The translations under genes were made by a program, and so were the position numbers. From NCBI GenBank assembly GCA_903900845.1, contig CAIUOU010000149.1:1-36822 (forward strand): a stretch of DNA of 36,822 nucleotides, read 5' to 3'. The notes beneath the pieces were generated by a model, which was given only the letters and a program-made list of their open reading frames with translations, was not told the DNA's origin and made no database searches. The stretch's first letter is position 1. Each line of letters starts with the position of its first letter. Source of the stretch: an uncultured Opitutia bacterium. GTDB taxonomy: Bacteria; Verrucomicrobiota; Verrucomicrobiia; Opitutales; Opitutaceae. This document shows positions 1-8,529 of the stretch, piece after piece.

Positions 1-1
1 A

Positions 2-565
2 TCCCTCGCGCCGGAATTCCGCGACGGCTGGCCGGCCGGCGTGGTGCGCGCCCAAGGCCTGGGCGCGGGCACGCTCGACCTCGGGGAGTTTCCCAATGTG
101 TTCCGCGTCGCCGTGCTGGAGGAGAGTGGTGCCCCCGCGGCGGCCGCGCTTCCGTACCTGACGGATCGCGTGATCGAGGTCGCCGCGAACATCGACGACG
201 ACACCGGCGAAAACATCGCGTGGCTCGCGGAGCGGTTGCTCGCGCAGGGCGCGCTCGACGTTTGGCTCACGCCGGCGACCGGCAAGAAGGGTCGGTCGCT
301 CACGTGCCTGCAGTTTCTGGCGGCGGAGGCTGATTTCCCGCGACTCGCCGACTGGTTCCTGCGCCACAGCACGACCTTCGGCCTGCGCCACCGCCCGTGG
401 GACCGCCTCAAGCTCGACCGCCGCTTCGAGTCCCGTCCCGGCCCCGGTGGCCCCGTCACCCACAAGGTCGGACTCACCACGACCGGCGAGGAGCTGAAGG
501 CCAAACCCGAGTTCGAGGAAGTCCGCCGCCAGCGAGAAAATCCCCCGCGCGGCGCCGGCGTTTGA
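2..565 (+). CDS. larC: LarC, nickel-pincer cofactor biosynthesis protein (C-terminal part)
   Basis: The reading frame is open from the first bases of the window, so the 5' part lies outside. LarC is the CTP-dependent nickel insertase that completes the nickel-pincer nucleotide cofactor of lactate racemase and related enzymes. The visible part carries the family's C-terminal signature: a NIDDDTGE segment, then AERLLAQGALDVWLTP, a KKG run, an RHSTTFGLRHRPWDR segment and a closing KPEFEEV stretch. These match the conserved end of the LarC (former DUF111) family in order and spacing. It ends 37 bases before a tRNA gene on the same strand. The other lar genes are not in the window, so I cannot say whether this is an operon. 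Family assignment is firm; substrate enzyme unknown. Confidence 0.88.
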   Translation, partial: SLAPEFRDGWPAGVVRAQGLGAGTLDLGEFPNVFRVAVLEESGAPAAAALPYLTDRVIEVAANIDDDTGENIAWLAERLLAQGALDVWLTPATGKKGRSLTCLQFLAAEADFPRLADWFLRHSTTFGLRHRPWDRLKLDRRFESRPGPGGPVTHKVGLTTTGEELKAKPEFEEVRRQRENPPRGAGV

Positions 566-602
566 CAGGGCCTCCGCCAGCGGTGACACAAGGGCCGCTC
601 AC

Positions 603-678
603 GGGCCGATAGCTTAACGGTTAAAGCAGAGGACTCATAATCCTTTGAGTCTGGGTTCGAATCCCAGTCGGCCCACCA
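603..678 (+). tRNA. tRNA with CAT anticodon (elongator Met or Ile2)
   Basis: A full cloverleaf can be drawn. The acceptor stem is GGGCCGA with TCGGCCC, the D stem GCTT with AAGC, the anticodon stem GAGGA with TCCTT around loop CTCATAA, and the T stem CTGGG with CCCAG around TTCGAAT. The discriminator base is A and the CCA end is encoded. The anticodon CAT fits elongator methionine or the lysidine-modified isoleucine tRNA read by TilS. The first acceptor pair is a normal G-C, so this is not an initiator tRNA. I cannot settle Met versus Ile2 by eye. Confidence 0.95.
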
Positions 679-850
679 GCCTCCGCCAAGCCTACGGCTG
701 GCGCGGCCAGCCTTCGCCGAGCCCGCGGCAGATGGGGTGAGCCTTCGTCGGGCCCATGGCCGGCGAACCCGGTGTAGCCGCGGCTGTTTGCCGCGGTTTT
801 TGAAACCCGGTTCGCCGTGAATCGCGATACTTCCGTCGCGGAATCCGCCG
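679..850. repeat. intergenic palindromic repeat of the GTAGCCGCGG family
   Basis: This gap between the tRNA and the DUF429-like gene holds a stem-loop. CGGCGAACCCGG at 761-772 can pair with CCCGGTTCGCCG at 806-817 with one mismatch. Inside it lies GTAGCCGCGGCTGTTTGCC at 774-792 with CCGCGG closing at 791-796. The same core recurs at 7103-7143 and, degenerate, at 19247-19268. I see no gene here. It could also serve as a terminator stem for the leftward genes, but there is no good T-tract. Confidence 0.55.
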
Positions 851-1636
851 CTATGTCACGCCGAGGATCCAGCCTTCGATGGCGGCCTGGGTTTGTTCGG
901 CGGGGGTGAGCGGCGGGTGGAGGAAGTGCGGGAGTGAGTCGTTCTGGTCGGCGCGGCGCAGCCATTCGGCGACGGCGAAAGCCGCTTGTTGGTCGCCATC
1001 GCGGTCGTCGGCGGGGAAACGCTTCATCCAGAGGGAGGGGTAAACTTCCGCGACGGCCGACTTGCCGGCGGGTACATTCCAGCCGTCGAAGGGCCAAAAG
1101 TGTAGTTTCCCGCCGCAATTTTGGCGGAGATAGCGCAGCCACGGCAGGCCCGCGTGCGTCGAGTTCGCCACCTGGCCTTGCACATCGAATTGGAAGACGG
1201 ATTTGGCGGACGCGGTCCACTGTTCGGTTAAACGCAGCCACTTCGGGTCGCCTTGCCGCTCGTGGCCGGCGCCGCAGTTGCCGTCGCGGATGAAGCAGAC
1301 GTAGGTATTTTCCTCGTCCGTCGGCCAATGCGCTTGGAAGTCGTCCAAGAACGCGGGCCAGTCGGGGGGGAGGTGATGCCGCTCGAAATAACGCCGCGGG
1401 AAGGAGAACCCGTGGTCGATGCCGATGAGGGCGGGCGGGCCGGCGTTCACTTGGGCGGCGAGCCAGTGGGCCAGTCCCTGACGCGTCCAGTGTTTGCGGT
1501 GGCTCGGCGGTGGCCGCATCTCCTCGGCCGGTTGTCCGGATCCGTCGGCGGAGAACACGCGCAGCCCCTTGAGCCCGAAGGTCGGAGTCTGCGCGCCGGA
1601 GTAATCCACGCCGAGGTAGCGGGCGAAGCGCGGCAT
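851..1636 (-). CDS. DUF429-like protein (predicted RNase H-like fold)
   Basis: A 261-residue protein of unknown function resembling the DUF429 group of predicted RNase H-like nucleases. Residues 9-16 read GVDYSGAQ, the usual first strand with an acidic residue (D11). IGIDHGFSFP at 71-80 gives a second acidic position (D74). EVYPSLW at 197-203 and DGDQQAA at 213-219 supply further candidates (E197, D215), followed by AIEGWILGV at the C-terminus, typical of the group. The spacing of acidic residues suits a metal-binding RNase H-like site, but activity has not been shown for most relatives. The ATG at 1636 gives a start directly before the conserved GVDYSG strand. It lies downstream of the SNF2 helicase on the same strand with a 146-base gap. 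No signal peptide or membrane segment is visible. Confidence 0.7.
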   Translation of the reverse strand: MPRFARYLGVDYSGAQTPTFGLKGLRVFSADGSGQPAEEMRPPPSHRKHWTRQGLAHWLAAQVNAGPPALIGIDHGFSFPRRYFERHHLPPDWPAFLDDFQAHWPTDEENTYVCFIRDGNCGAGHERQGDPKWLRLTEQWTASAKSVFQFDVQGQVANSTHAGLPWLRYLRQNCGGKLHFWPFDGWNVPAGKSAVAEVYPSLWMKRFPADDRDGDQQAAFAVAEWLRRADQNDSLPHFLHPPLTPAEQTQAAIEGWILGVT

Positions 1637-1782
1637 GGCTCAGGGCGTGCCCGATGACGCACGGAATCGGATGCGATCGGGGTGGGAGGTCAAAGCGTTG
1701 GGGTTTTCGGACCGGTCGCGCACGGGAAGCCCAATCGATCCACGGTGCCTTTATCCGCAAGTCCGCATCGCGTCGGCCTCTT

Positions 1783-4700
1783 CTATGCGAGAATCCGGCG
1801 GAGGCTTTCGAGGTCGAGGACGCTGGCGAGCGATTCCTCCTGCACGACGGCAGCGGCGAGGGCGGCCTTCTCCTGTTGGAGGACGCGGATCTTCTGCTCG
1901 ATGGTACCGGCAGCAAGCAGGCGGTAGGCGAACACGGGTTTGGTCTGGCCGATGCGGTGGGTGCGGTCGATGGCCTGCGCCTCGACGGCGGGGTTCCACC
2001 ACGGGTCGTAGAGGACGGCGTAGCTGGCGGCGGTGAGGTTGAGGCCGAAGCCGGCCGCCTTGAGTGAGAGCAGGAAGACGGTGCGGGAGTTGTCGGTCTG
2101 GAACTGCTCGACGAGTTGCTGCCGGTCCTCGGTGGCACCGGTGAGCATGAGATGCCCGATGCCCGCCTGCTCGAGGCGCTCGCGGATGAGCTCGAGCATC
2201 CCGACGAACTGGCTGAACACGAGGACCTGATGGCCCTCCTCGCGCAGCTCCTCCAGCCGCTCGATGAGCGCGTCGAGCTTGGCGCTCGGCAGGCCGGCAT
2301 GGGCCGCGTCGACGAGCGCAGGATGGCAGCAGATCTGGCGGAGGCGCAGGAGACTCGCGAGGATGTTGAAGCGCACGCGGTCGAGCGCGCGGTCGGTCTC
2401 GACGCCGAGGAGCTGGGCGCGCGTCCGCTTGAGCTCGGCGTCGTAGAGCCGGCGTTGCTCGGGCTCGAGGTCGACGACGATCTCGTTTTCGGTGCGCGGC
2501 GGCAGGTCAGGCGCGGCCTGCGCCTTTGTGCGTCTCAGCAGAAAGTGGCGCACGCGCCGGTGGAGCCGTCCGAGCGCGGAGGGATCGCGCTCGTTGAACT
2601 GACGGCGGAAGGACGACTGCGAACCCAGCAACCCGGGCTGGGCGAACGCGAACAGGCTCCACAGGTCGCCGAGGCGGTTCTCGATGGGCGTGCCGGTGAG
2701 CACGAGCCGGTGCCGCGCCGCGAGTGCACGCGCGGCTGCCGCCACCTGGCTGGTCGGATTCTTGATGAACTGCCCCTCGTCGAGCACGACGACGTCCCAC
2801 GCCTTCGCCTTGAACCAGCCCGCGTTGAGGCGGAGCTGGGTGTAATTTGCGACGAGGATCTCGCACTCCGGCGCCTTGCTCTCAGGGGACGCGGACGCCG
2901 GGTCGAACGCCGCCGCCCCGAGGCTCGGCGCGAAGCGGGCGGTCTCGGCGAGCCAGCCGTGGGTCACGCTCTTCGGGCACACCACCAGCGCGCGGAAACC
3001 TCCGGACTTGGCCTCGTCCGCGAGGCGCAACAGCCACGCGAGGGTCTGCACGGTCTTGCCGAGGCCCATGTCGTCGGCGAGCACCCCGCCGAAGCCCTGG
3101 CCGGAGAGGTGGGCGAGAAACTGGTATCCCTCGATCTGGTACGGACGGAGTTTCGCGGCGAGTCCGGCCGGCGGCGGGGGCGGAGGGCTCGCGGTCACCT
3201 CGGACAGGCGGCCCCTTAGCTCGGCGGCCAGCCGCGCGTCGCGGCTCTCCAGCGCCGCGGATTCCGCGGCGAGCTGTAACGCGTGCACCCGGTGGGTGGT
3301 CTCGTTGCCTGATTCAACGACGTCGTCGGCGGTTAGGCCGAGGCGGTCCAGGGTGGCGGCCGTGGTGCCGCCGGCCTCCGGCGTGGCGACCTCGAGGCGT
3401 TTCCAGCCGGATTTCGGCAGGCGCACCCACTTGCCGCGCGCCTTCAAGAGCAGCGCGATCTCCGCGGGGGTGAGCTTCGAATCCTCCACGCGGTACGCGA
3501 CCGTCAGGTCGAACCAGTCGCGCCCGCCCTCGACCGGCAGCGCGGAGAAATCGATCGTGGCGCGGAGGGGGCCCTCGAAGAATCCGGCGAGCTCCGGCGA
3601 GGCGCGCACCGTCACGTCGGGCGGGAGCGCCGCGACCCACGTCGCGAACTCCTCTGGGAAATTCCGCCCGACCGGCCGGCTCCACGTGCCGCTCCAATCG
3701 CTCCAGAAGAGCCGGAAGCCGCCGAACGTGGCGCCAATGCGGTTGGCCGCCGAGAGATCGAATTCCAACATGGGGTCCCCGGCGCGGCGCGCTGGCGGGG
3801 TGCGCGCCTCGTCCCATTGCCAGCCGGCGTAGCCCCGCCACTCCTGCGCGCAGCGCGGGTCATCAGCGACGGCCAGCAGCCGCACCTTCAGGTCCGATTG
3901 ACCGTCGTCGAAAGGCCCGCCCTCGAGCGAGCATTCCAGCTCCGGTCTCATGGCGACGTGACGGAGGTTGCTCCGGATTTTTTCCGGCAGCGTGACCTTC
4001 AGCTGGCGCAGCTGCTGCACGATCGCGGGGGTCTCCAGTGCTTGCACGGGCATCAGCCCCTCCGGCATGGGGCGGGGACCGCGCCAGACGCGCGACTCAT
4101 GGAGGTAGAGCGCCGGCTTCTTGCCGCCGAGGTGATGTGCGTTCACGGCGATCCGGCCGTCGGGCAGAACCAGCTGAAGTCTGAAAACGGATGCATTGCC
4201 GTCCTCGGGCAGCGCGGCCGCGGTGAGGGATTCTTCCTCGATCGTGAACGGCCGCTCGCCGGGCAGAAAAAGGGCGGGGTGCGTGTCCCGACTGGCGAGC
4301 AACTCGTCGACGATTCCCTCCGGCAGCGGTTCCTTGGTGGTTAAGCGGTCACGGCGCTGGAGCGCGAGGATGAGCGTGCGGGCCAGCGCGGCTTCCGCGG
4401 GGCTGAAATCCTGTAACTGCGATAATTTGGTCTCGGGGAGATAGCGCAGGAAATTGCCGGACGGCTGCTTCCAAGGGGCGTCGGCACACCTTCGGGTTTG
4501 GAGCTTCATCAGCCCGTCCTGCTGCACAATGACGCGCAGGCCCCTTACCCCGTCGAGAGGCTCGCTGCCGGAATCCCTGGAGCTGGATTCCGCTGGTTCG
4601 AGGGCTTGCTGGAGCGCGAACTGCCAGCGGTTTAACGACTGCTCCAGCAGCCGCCCCTCCAGACGCGCCCGCACGGCGCCGGTGTCGGTGAGCGGACGGT

Positions 4701-5370
4701 AGACCTCCGGAATCGCCGCTCCGCGTCGCTCGAGATCGTAGGCGAGGTACTGCCAGAGATCCAGCGGCGTGGCCGGCGGCTGGGTGGGATTCCACCAGCC
4801 CTCGAGGGCTATTTCCCAATCGGACGGTGGTTTGTCCGTGAACCAACCGAAGCCGTAGAAGTGGAGCGAGGACTGAATGAGCCGGCCGTGGCGGCGGAGG
4901 ACTTCGCCGTGAAGCTGCTCAAGGTTGGTCAGGGCGCGGGTCTCCTCGGCCCGCAGCGGCCGTGCTAGCTTTTCCGCGACGATCGGGCCATGAACCTCGG
5001 CGAAGGGGCGGGGCTTTTCGCGCGGTTTGGCGGGATCCTCGGCCAGAGTCCCGGCGTGTTTCGCCAGCCACGCTAACGCGACGGCGGCGGAGTGCGGGCA
5101 CTCGGGCGCGTCCTCGCATTGGCAACCGGATGACCAACGACCTTGGGTGCAAAAGAGGGCGACCTCGAAGTCCCCTTCCTCGTCGTGAACCAGCCCTTGG
5201 ACCAAGTGGTCGACAGAGCCGTCGAGTTCCACGACGTGGTGGTTCCGGTGCAAATCCGCGCCGATGCTCCAGAATGCCTGGGGAAACTCGTCCACCCATG
5301 CGACGAGGTTTCTGAGCGCGGAGGAAGTCCGGTTATCGGGAACCGGCAGCGTCTTAGATTTCTTGGCCAA
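1783..5370 (-). CDS. SWIM zinc-finger SNF2-family DEAD/DEAH helicase
   Basis: A 1195-residue Snf2-type ATPase of the bacterial SWIM/Swi2-Snf2 class, expected to translocate on double-stranded DNA and remodel protein-DNA complexes. A SWIM zinc finger lies near the N-terminus (C83, C85, C91, H93). Residues of about 100-700 form the long bacterial linker region. The helicase core follows from about 730: DDMGLGKT (Walker A) near 765, DEGQ (motif II) near 862, LTGTPIENR (motif III), then the C-terminal RecA lobe with QAIDRTHRIGQ (motif VI) near 1131. Motif II reads DEGQ rather than the commoner DEAQ, which keeps the catalytic acid pair. The start appears to be TTG at 5370, since no ATG or GTG lies nearby in frame. 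It follows glyS by 36 bases and may be cotranscribed with it. Confidence 0.93.
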   Translation of the reverse strand: MAKKSKTLPVPDNRTSSALRNLVAWVDEFPQAFWSIGADLHRNHHVVELDGSVDHLVQGLVHDEEGDFEVALFCTQGRWSSGCQCEDAPECPHSAAVALAWLAKHAGTLAEDPAKPREKPRPFAEVHGPIVAEKLARPLRAEETRALTNLEQLHGEVLRRHGRLIQSSLHFYGFGWFTDKPPSDWEIALEGWWNPTQPPATPLDLWQYLAYDLERRGAAIPEVYRPLTDTGAVRARLEGRLLEQSLNRWQFALQQALEPAESSSRDSGSEPLDGVRGLRVIVQQDGLMKLQTRRCADAPWKQPSGNFLRYLPETKLSQLQDFSPAEAALARTLILALQRRDRLTTKEPLPEGIVDELLASRDTHPALFLPGERPFTIEEESLTAAALPEDGNASVFRLQLVLPDGRIAVNAHHLGGKKPALYLHESRVWRGPRPMPEGLMPVQALETPAIVQQLRQLKVTLPEKIRSNLRHVAMRPELECSLEGGPFDDGQSDLKVRLLAVADDPRCAQEWRGYAGWQWDEARTPPARRAGDPMLEFDLSAANRIGATFGGFRLFWSDWSGTWSRPVGRNFPEEFATWVAALPPDVTVRASPELAGFFEGPLRATIDFSALPVEGGRDWFDLTVAYRVEDSKLTPAEIALLLKARGKWVRLPKSGWKRLEVATPEAGGTTAATLDRLGLTADDVVESGNETTHRVHALQLAAESAALESRDARLAAELRGRLSEVTASPPPPPPAGLAAKLRPYQIEGYQFLAHLSGQGFGGVLADDMGLGKTVQTLAWLLRLADEAKSGGFRALVVCPKSVTHGWLAETARFAPSLGAAAFDPASASPESKAPECEILVANYTQLRLNAGWFKAKAWDVVVLDEGQFIKNPTSQVAAAARALAARHRLVLTGTPIENRLGDLWSLFAFAQPGLLGSQSSFRRQFNERDPSALGRLHRRVRHFLLRRTKAQAAPDLPPRTENEIVVDLEPEQRRLYDAELKRTRAQLLGVETDRALDRVRFNILASLLRLRQICCHPALVDAAHAGLPSAKLDALIERLEELREEGHQVLVFSQFVGMLELIRERLEQAGIGHLMLTGATEDRQQLVEQFQTDNSRTVFLLSLKAAGFGLNLTAASYAVLYDPWWNPAVEAQAIDRTHRIGQTKPVFAYRLLAAGTIEQKIRVLQQEKAALAAAVVQEESLASVLDLESLRRILA

Positions 5371-5406
5371 GGGACGTTCAGGCGGCGCGCCAAAGAGCGC
5401 GCCAGC

Positions 5407-6933
5407 TCAGTACACCTTCTCGTCGAGGAGCGCGATGAGCTCGGCCTCGGTGACGCGGCGTTGCTGCATCGAGTCGCGTTCGCGCAGGGTGAAGGTGCCG
5501 TCCTTCTCGATGGTGTCGAAGTCGATGGTCACGCACCACGGCGTGCCGATCTCGTCCTGGCGGCGGTAGCGGCGGCCGATGGCGCCGGCCTCGTCGTAGA
5601 ACACGGCGTGGCGGCGCTTCAGGCGCGCGTGCAGCTCGCGGGCGCGGGCCACGAGGGCCTCCTTGTTCTTCAGCAGCGGGAGCACGGCGACCTTGATCGG
5701 GGCGACCCGCGGCGAGAGCCGCAGCACGGTGCGCTTCTCGACGTTGCCCTTGTCGTCCTTCACGTCCTCCTCCGCGTAACCGGCGCAGAGCACGGCGAGG
5801 AGAATGCGGTCGACGCCCACGGCCGGCTCGATCACGTGCGGCACGACCTTCTGCTTGGTCGCCTCGTCGAAGTAGACCTGCGGCACTCCGGAGAACTTCT
5901 GGTGCTGCTGCAGATCGTAGTCGCTGCGCGCGGCGATGCCCCAGAGTTCCTGCACCCCGAACGGGTAGCGGAACATGATGTCGACCGTGCGGCGCGAGTA
6001 GAAAGCCAGCTTGGCCTTCGGGTGCTCGTGCAGCGAGAGGTGCGACTCGGGCAGGCCGATGCTCAGGAGCCACTCGCGGCACCACTTGAGCCACTCCTCG
6101 TGGCAGGCGAGCCAGTCCGCGTCGGGATGGATGAAGTACTCCATTTCCATCTGCTCGAACTCGCGCGAGCGGAAGATGAAGTTCCGCGGCGTGATCTCGT
6201 TGCGGAACGACTTCCCGATCTGCGCGATGCCGAACGGCAGCTTCACGCGGCCGGTGTCGACCACGTTGCGGAAGTCGACGAACATGCCCTGTGCCGTCTC
6301 GGGCCGCAGGTAGGCGACCGACGCCGAGTCGCGCATCGGGCCGACGTGCGTCTCGAACATCATGTTGAACGCCCGGGGCTCGGTGAGGCTGCCCGGTTCG
6401 CCCGTCGCGGGGGACGGGATAAGCGCGATCTCCTCGGGTTTAGCCTCGGTGAAATCGCGCGGCTGCACGGGCGCGAGCGCACCCTGGATGGCCTTCTTGC
6501 GCTTGAACGTCTCGGCGGCCTCCTGGAGGGCCTCCGTCGTGCGCTCGCTTTCGAGCGCGCTGACGTAACCCACCGTGCTGCCGTCGACGACGACGGGCGC
6601 GAAGAACAGCTGGTCGGCGCGGAAGCGCTGCTTGCTCACCTTGCAGTCCACCAGAGGGTCGGTGAAGCCGGCGACGTGACCCGAGGCCTCCCACACCTTC
6701 GGGTGCATGATGATGGACGACTCGAGCCCCACGATGTCTTCGCGGCGCCGCACCATGTCGTTCCACCAGCAGTCGCGGATGTTCCGCTTCAGCTCCACGC
6801 CCAGCGGGCCGTAGTCGAAGAAGCCGTTGAGCCCGCCGTAGATCTCAGACGACTGGAAGATGAAGCCGCGGCGCTTCGCGAGCGCGACGATGGCGTCCAT
6901 GGACACGGCGGAGGGTGCGGAATCGGCTGACAT
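5407..6933 (-). CDS. glyS: glycyl-tRNA synthetase, single-chain alpha2 type
   Basis: This class II synthetase charges tRNA-Gly. It is the single-polypeptide homodimeric form found in archaea, eukaryotes and many bacteria, not the alpha2-beta2 form of E. coli. In its 508 residues one sees the N-terminal [12 protein letters not shown] segment (34-45), RPETAQG at 210-216, motif 2 as FRNEITPR at 243-250 with [10 protein letters not shown] at 254-263, and motif 3 with GVDR at 373-376. The C-terminal 110 residues fit the anticodon-binding domain. Length is normal for the family. The ATG at 6933 has no Shine-Dalgarno sequence; a second ATG at 6900 would also keep all conserved parts. The SNF2 gene follows 36 bases downstream. 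Confidence 0.97.
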   Translation of the reverse strand: MSADSAPSAVSMDAIVALAKRRGFIFQSSEIYGGLNGFFDYGPLGVELKRNIRDCWWNDMVRRREDIVGLESSIIMHPKVWEASGHVAGFTDPLVDCKVSKQRFRADQLFFAPVVVDGSTVGYVSALESERTTEALQEAAETFKRKKAIQGALAPVQPRDFTEAKPEEIALIPSPATGEPGSLTEPRAFNMMFETHVGPMRDSASVAYLRPETAQGMFVDFRNVVDTGRVKLPFGIAQIGKSFRNEITPRNFIFRSREFEQMEMEYFIHPDADWLACHEEWLKWCREWLLSIGLPESHLSLHEHPKAKLAFYSRRTVDIMFRYPFGVQELWGIAARSDYDLQQHQKFSGVPQVYFDEATKQKVVPHVIEPAVGVDRILLAVLCAGYAEEDVKDDKGNVEKRTVLRLSPRVAPIKVAVLPLLKNKEALVARARELHARLKRRHAVFYDEAGAIGRRYRRQDEIGTPWCVTIDFDTIEKDGTFTLRERDSMQQRRVTEAELIALLDEKVY

Positions 6934-7270
6934 AAGGAGCGAGAGTTAGCCGCCGCCGTGCGGAGCGGTCAAGGATGGGGGCGGGGAAGACCCGGAAGAC
7001 TGGAGAGACGGCGATTAGGGAGACATGGGAGACCAGCCGGGGGCACGATGAGGGAGACTGGGGAGCCTTGGGGCGCCGGACGGTTGCCGCCATGGGCTTG
7101 GAGTAGCCGCGGCTGTTTACCCGCCCAAGGCGGTTTGCCGCGGAAAATGCGGCATGACGGGGAACGTAAGGCTCCGCCGTGATCAGACCCGATGGATCCG
7201 CGGGATCACCCGCGGCCACGCGACCTGCTTTCCCGAATGGAACGCGCGGTACTCGGGGACGCGCGCCGGT
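6934..7270. other. 337-base intergenic region with short repeats
   Basis: This region lies upstream of glyS and downstream of the DUF6807 gene, both leftward. It contains a purine-rich run with recurring GGGAGAC words (about 7015-7065). It also holds a second copy of the GTAGCCGCGG repeat at 7103-7143 and a 7-bp perfect stem CCGCGGG (7198-7204) with CCCGCGG (7209-7215) around ATCA. That stem sits 56 bases past the DUF6807 stop and could end its transcript, though no T-tract follows. The glyS promoter must be here, but I cannot pick convincing -35 and -10 boxes. No coding region is supported. Confidence 0.6.
7103..7143. repeat. GTAGCCGCGG-family repeat, copy with internal insertion
   Basis: The segment begins GTAGCCGCGGCTGTTT, as at 774-789, and ends GCCGCGG, as at 790-796. 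The two halves are separated by 18 extra bases (ACCCGCCCAAGGCGGTTT). The extra block ends in GTTT, repeating the GTTT before it, so it looks like an insertion with a short direct repeat. Its function is unknown. Confidence 0.6.
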
Positions 7271-8305
7271 TTACTTCTTTTCCTTGGCGTACCGCTCGTA
7301 GGCCGCCGCGACCCCGCCGGACTTTTCGTCGCCGGCGTGGAGGTAGAAGCGATGGCGCAGCACGAGCTTCTCGCCCTTCTTCAGGGTGTGCGGGCCGTTG
7401 GGGTCGGCCTTGTCGAGTGTGCCGAAGCAATTGGCGGTGAGCAGGCCGTACGTGCGGGCGTGCCAGCTGGTCGGGTGCCGGAAACTCGACGGGTGATTGA
7501 ATAGGGCGACACCGACGAGCTCGCCGTCGACTTTACCCGAGTACGAGGCCCAGGTGGCGCGCGTGCCCCACGCGGTGGCGCCCTCCTTGCCGTTGGCCAG
7601 AACCAACCGGCCGCCCTGCTTGGTGTCGACCGCCATGGATGACGGTACGCGGATGTTCACGCCGGCGTCCTTCATGTCGCCAAAGACCGCGTCGCCCTCG
7701 GAGGCGATGAACTCCTGGTCCCAGTCGATCAGGCGCGCGCCCGACTCGGCGCGGAAGGTGAGGCGGCGGATCTCCGTGAGGTACTTCTTCCCCCGCGCAT
7801 CGAGGTAGTCGTTTTCGGAGACGAGCACGGCGCGATCGGGGCCGGACGTGACTTCACGGAACGCGCGGTGACGGACGGAGCCGAGGTGAGGCAGGGCCTT
7901 GGCGAGGGAGGCCTTCTGCTTCGCGTTGAGCTGGTCGTCGGGCAGCCCGTTGGTGGAAGTGCCGCGCTCGGTCCACGAGTTGACGCCGTTGATGTTCTCA
8001 TGGCCGAACCAGATGCCGCGGTGGTGGTAGTGGTCGAACTGCTCGCCCTCGACTTTCCGCATGGGATAGGCGCGGGTCATCGCCTTACCCGTGGGACCGA
8101 ACGCCGGGAAGAGGTACGGCTTGTTCGCCTCGCCGATCACGTATTCGGCGAAAGGTTTCCCGTCGTGGGAGATCTTCACGCCGGCGGCGGATTTCTCGGC
8201 GGTGAAACCCGGGGCCGCCGCGACGCGGGTGGCGGCGAAGAGGGCGAGCGCGGCGAGGGAAAGCGCGAGACGACGGCTTATCGGGAGGGAGCAGTTCGAG
8301 GTCAT
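7271..8305 (-). CDS. secreted DUF6807 (PmoA-like) family protein
   Basis: A 344-residue exported protein of the DUF6807 family, often misnamed methane oxygenase PmoA. The biochemical role is not established. Relatives are abundant in Planctomycetes, Verrucomicrobia and Bacteroidetes near sugar-catabolic genes. Residues 1-31 form a signal peptide with twin arginine at 11-12, a hydrophobic stretch and an AAA-type cleavage region. The hallmark HYHHRGIWFGH lies at 92-102, followed by NGVNSW, and these histidines look like a metal or active site. The frame stays open further upstream, but the ATG at 8305 places the signal peptide at the very N-terminus and is preferred. It lies downstream of the phosphofructokinase but behind that gene's terminator, so it is probably a separate transcript. 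Confidence 0.82.
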   Translation of the reverse strand: MTSNCSLPISRRLALSLAALALFAATRVAAAPGFTAEKSAAGVKISHDGKPFAEYVIGEANKPYLFPAFGPTGKAMTRAYPMRKVEGEQFDHYHHRGIWFGHENINGVNSWTERGTSTNGLPDDQLNAKQKASLAKALPHLGSVRHRAFREVTSGPDRAVLVSENDYLDARGKKYLTEIRRLTFRAESGARLIDWDQEFIASEGDAVFGDMKDAGVNIRVPSSMAVDTKQGGRLVLANGKEGATAWGTRATWASYSGKVDGELVGVALFNHPSSFRHPTSWHARTYGLLTANCFGTLDKADPNGPHTLKKGEKLVLRHRFYLHAGDEKSGGVAAAYERYAKEKK

Positions 8306-8471
8306 GGGGTGTAAAGGGTTTGGGGATCCGGGTTCCGACGGCGAAAACCTGCCGAGACGCGCCTGCCCCATGCGAGGCAATTGTGCGGCCGTCCCGGTGC
8401 GGCCGAGGCTGATCCCTCGGATGCGACCGCGGCGAAAATGGCCCCGAGCGCCGCACGAGCGGCGGCATCGG

Positions 8472-8502
8472 AAAACAAAAAGGGCGCCTCGCGGGCGCCC
8501 TT
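8472..8502 (-). terminator. intrinsic terminator of the phosphofructokinase gene
   Basis: Read leftward, a perfect 9-bp stem AAGGGCGCC/GGCGCCCTT (8480-8488 with 8494-8502) with a 5-base loop is followed by TTTTTGTTTT. It begins 27 bases after the stop codon of the PPi-phosphofructokinase gene. Stem, loop size and T-tract all fit a Rho-independent terminator. Confidence 0.88.
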
Positions 8503-8529
8503 GGGGAAAGACTTGAGCCGGTTTACGGC

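Noticed and set aside
621-2300. 559-codon minus-strand frame running through the tRNA and the DUF429-like gene
   Set aside because: It overlaps a tRNA gene, the end of the SNF2 gene and the DUF429-like gene in another frame, and its translation is S/R/P-rich.
2116-3219. 367-codon plus-strand frame opposite the SNF2 helicase
   Set aside because: Antisense to conserved helicase motifs and without any motif of its own.
5143-6930. 595-codon open frame on the plus strand opposite glyS
   Set aside because: It is antisense to a certain glycyl-tRNA synthetase gene, its translation is low-complexity (rich in H, R, E, L, V) with no motif, and such long antisense frames are expected at this GC content.
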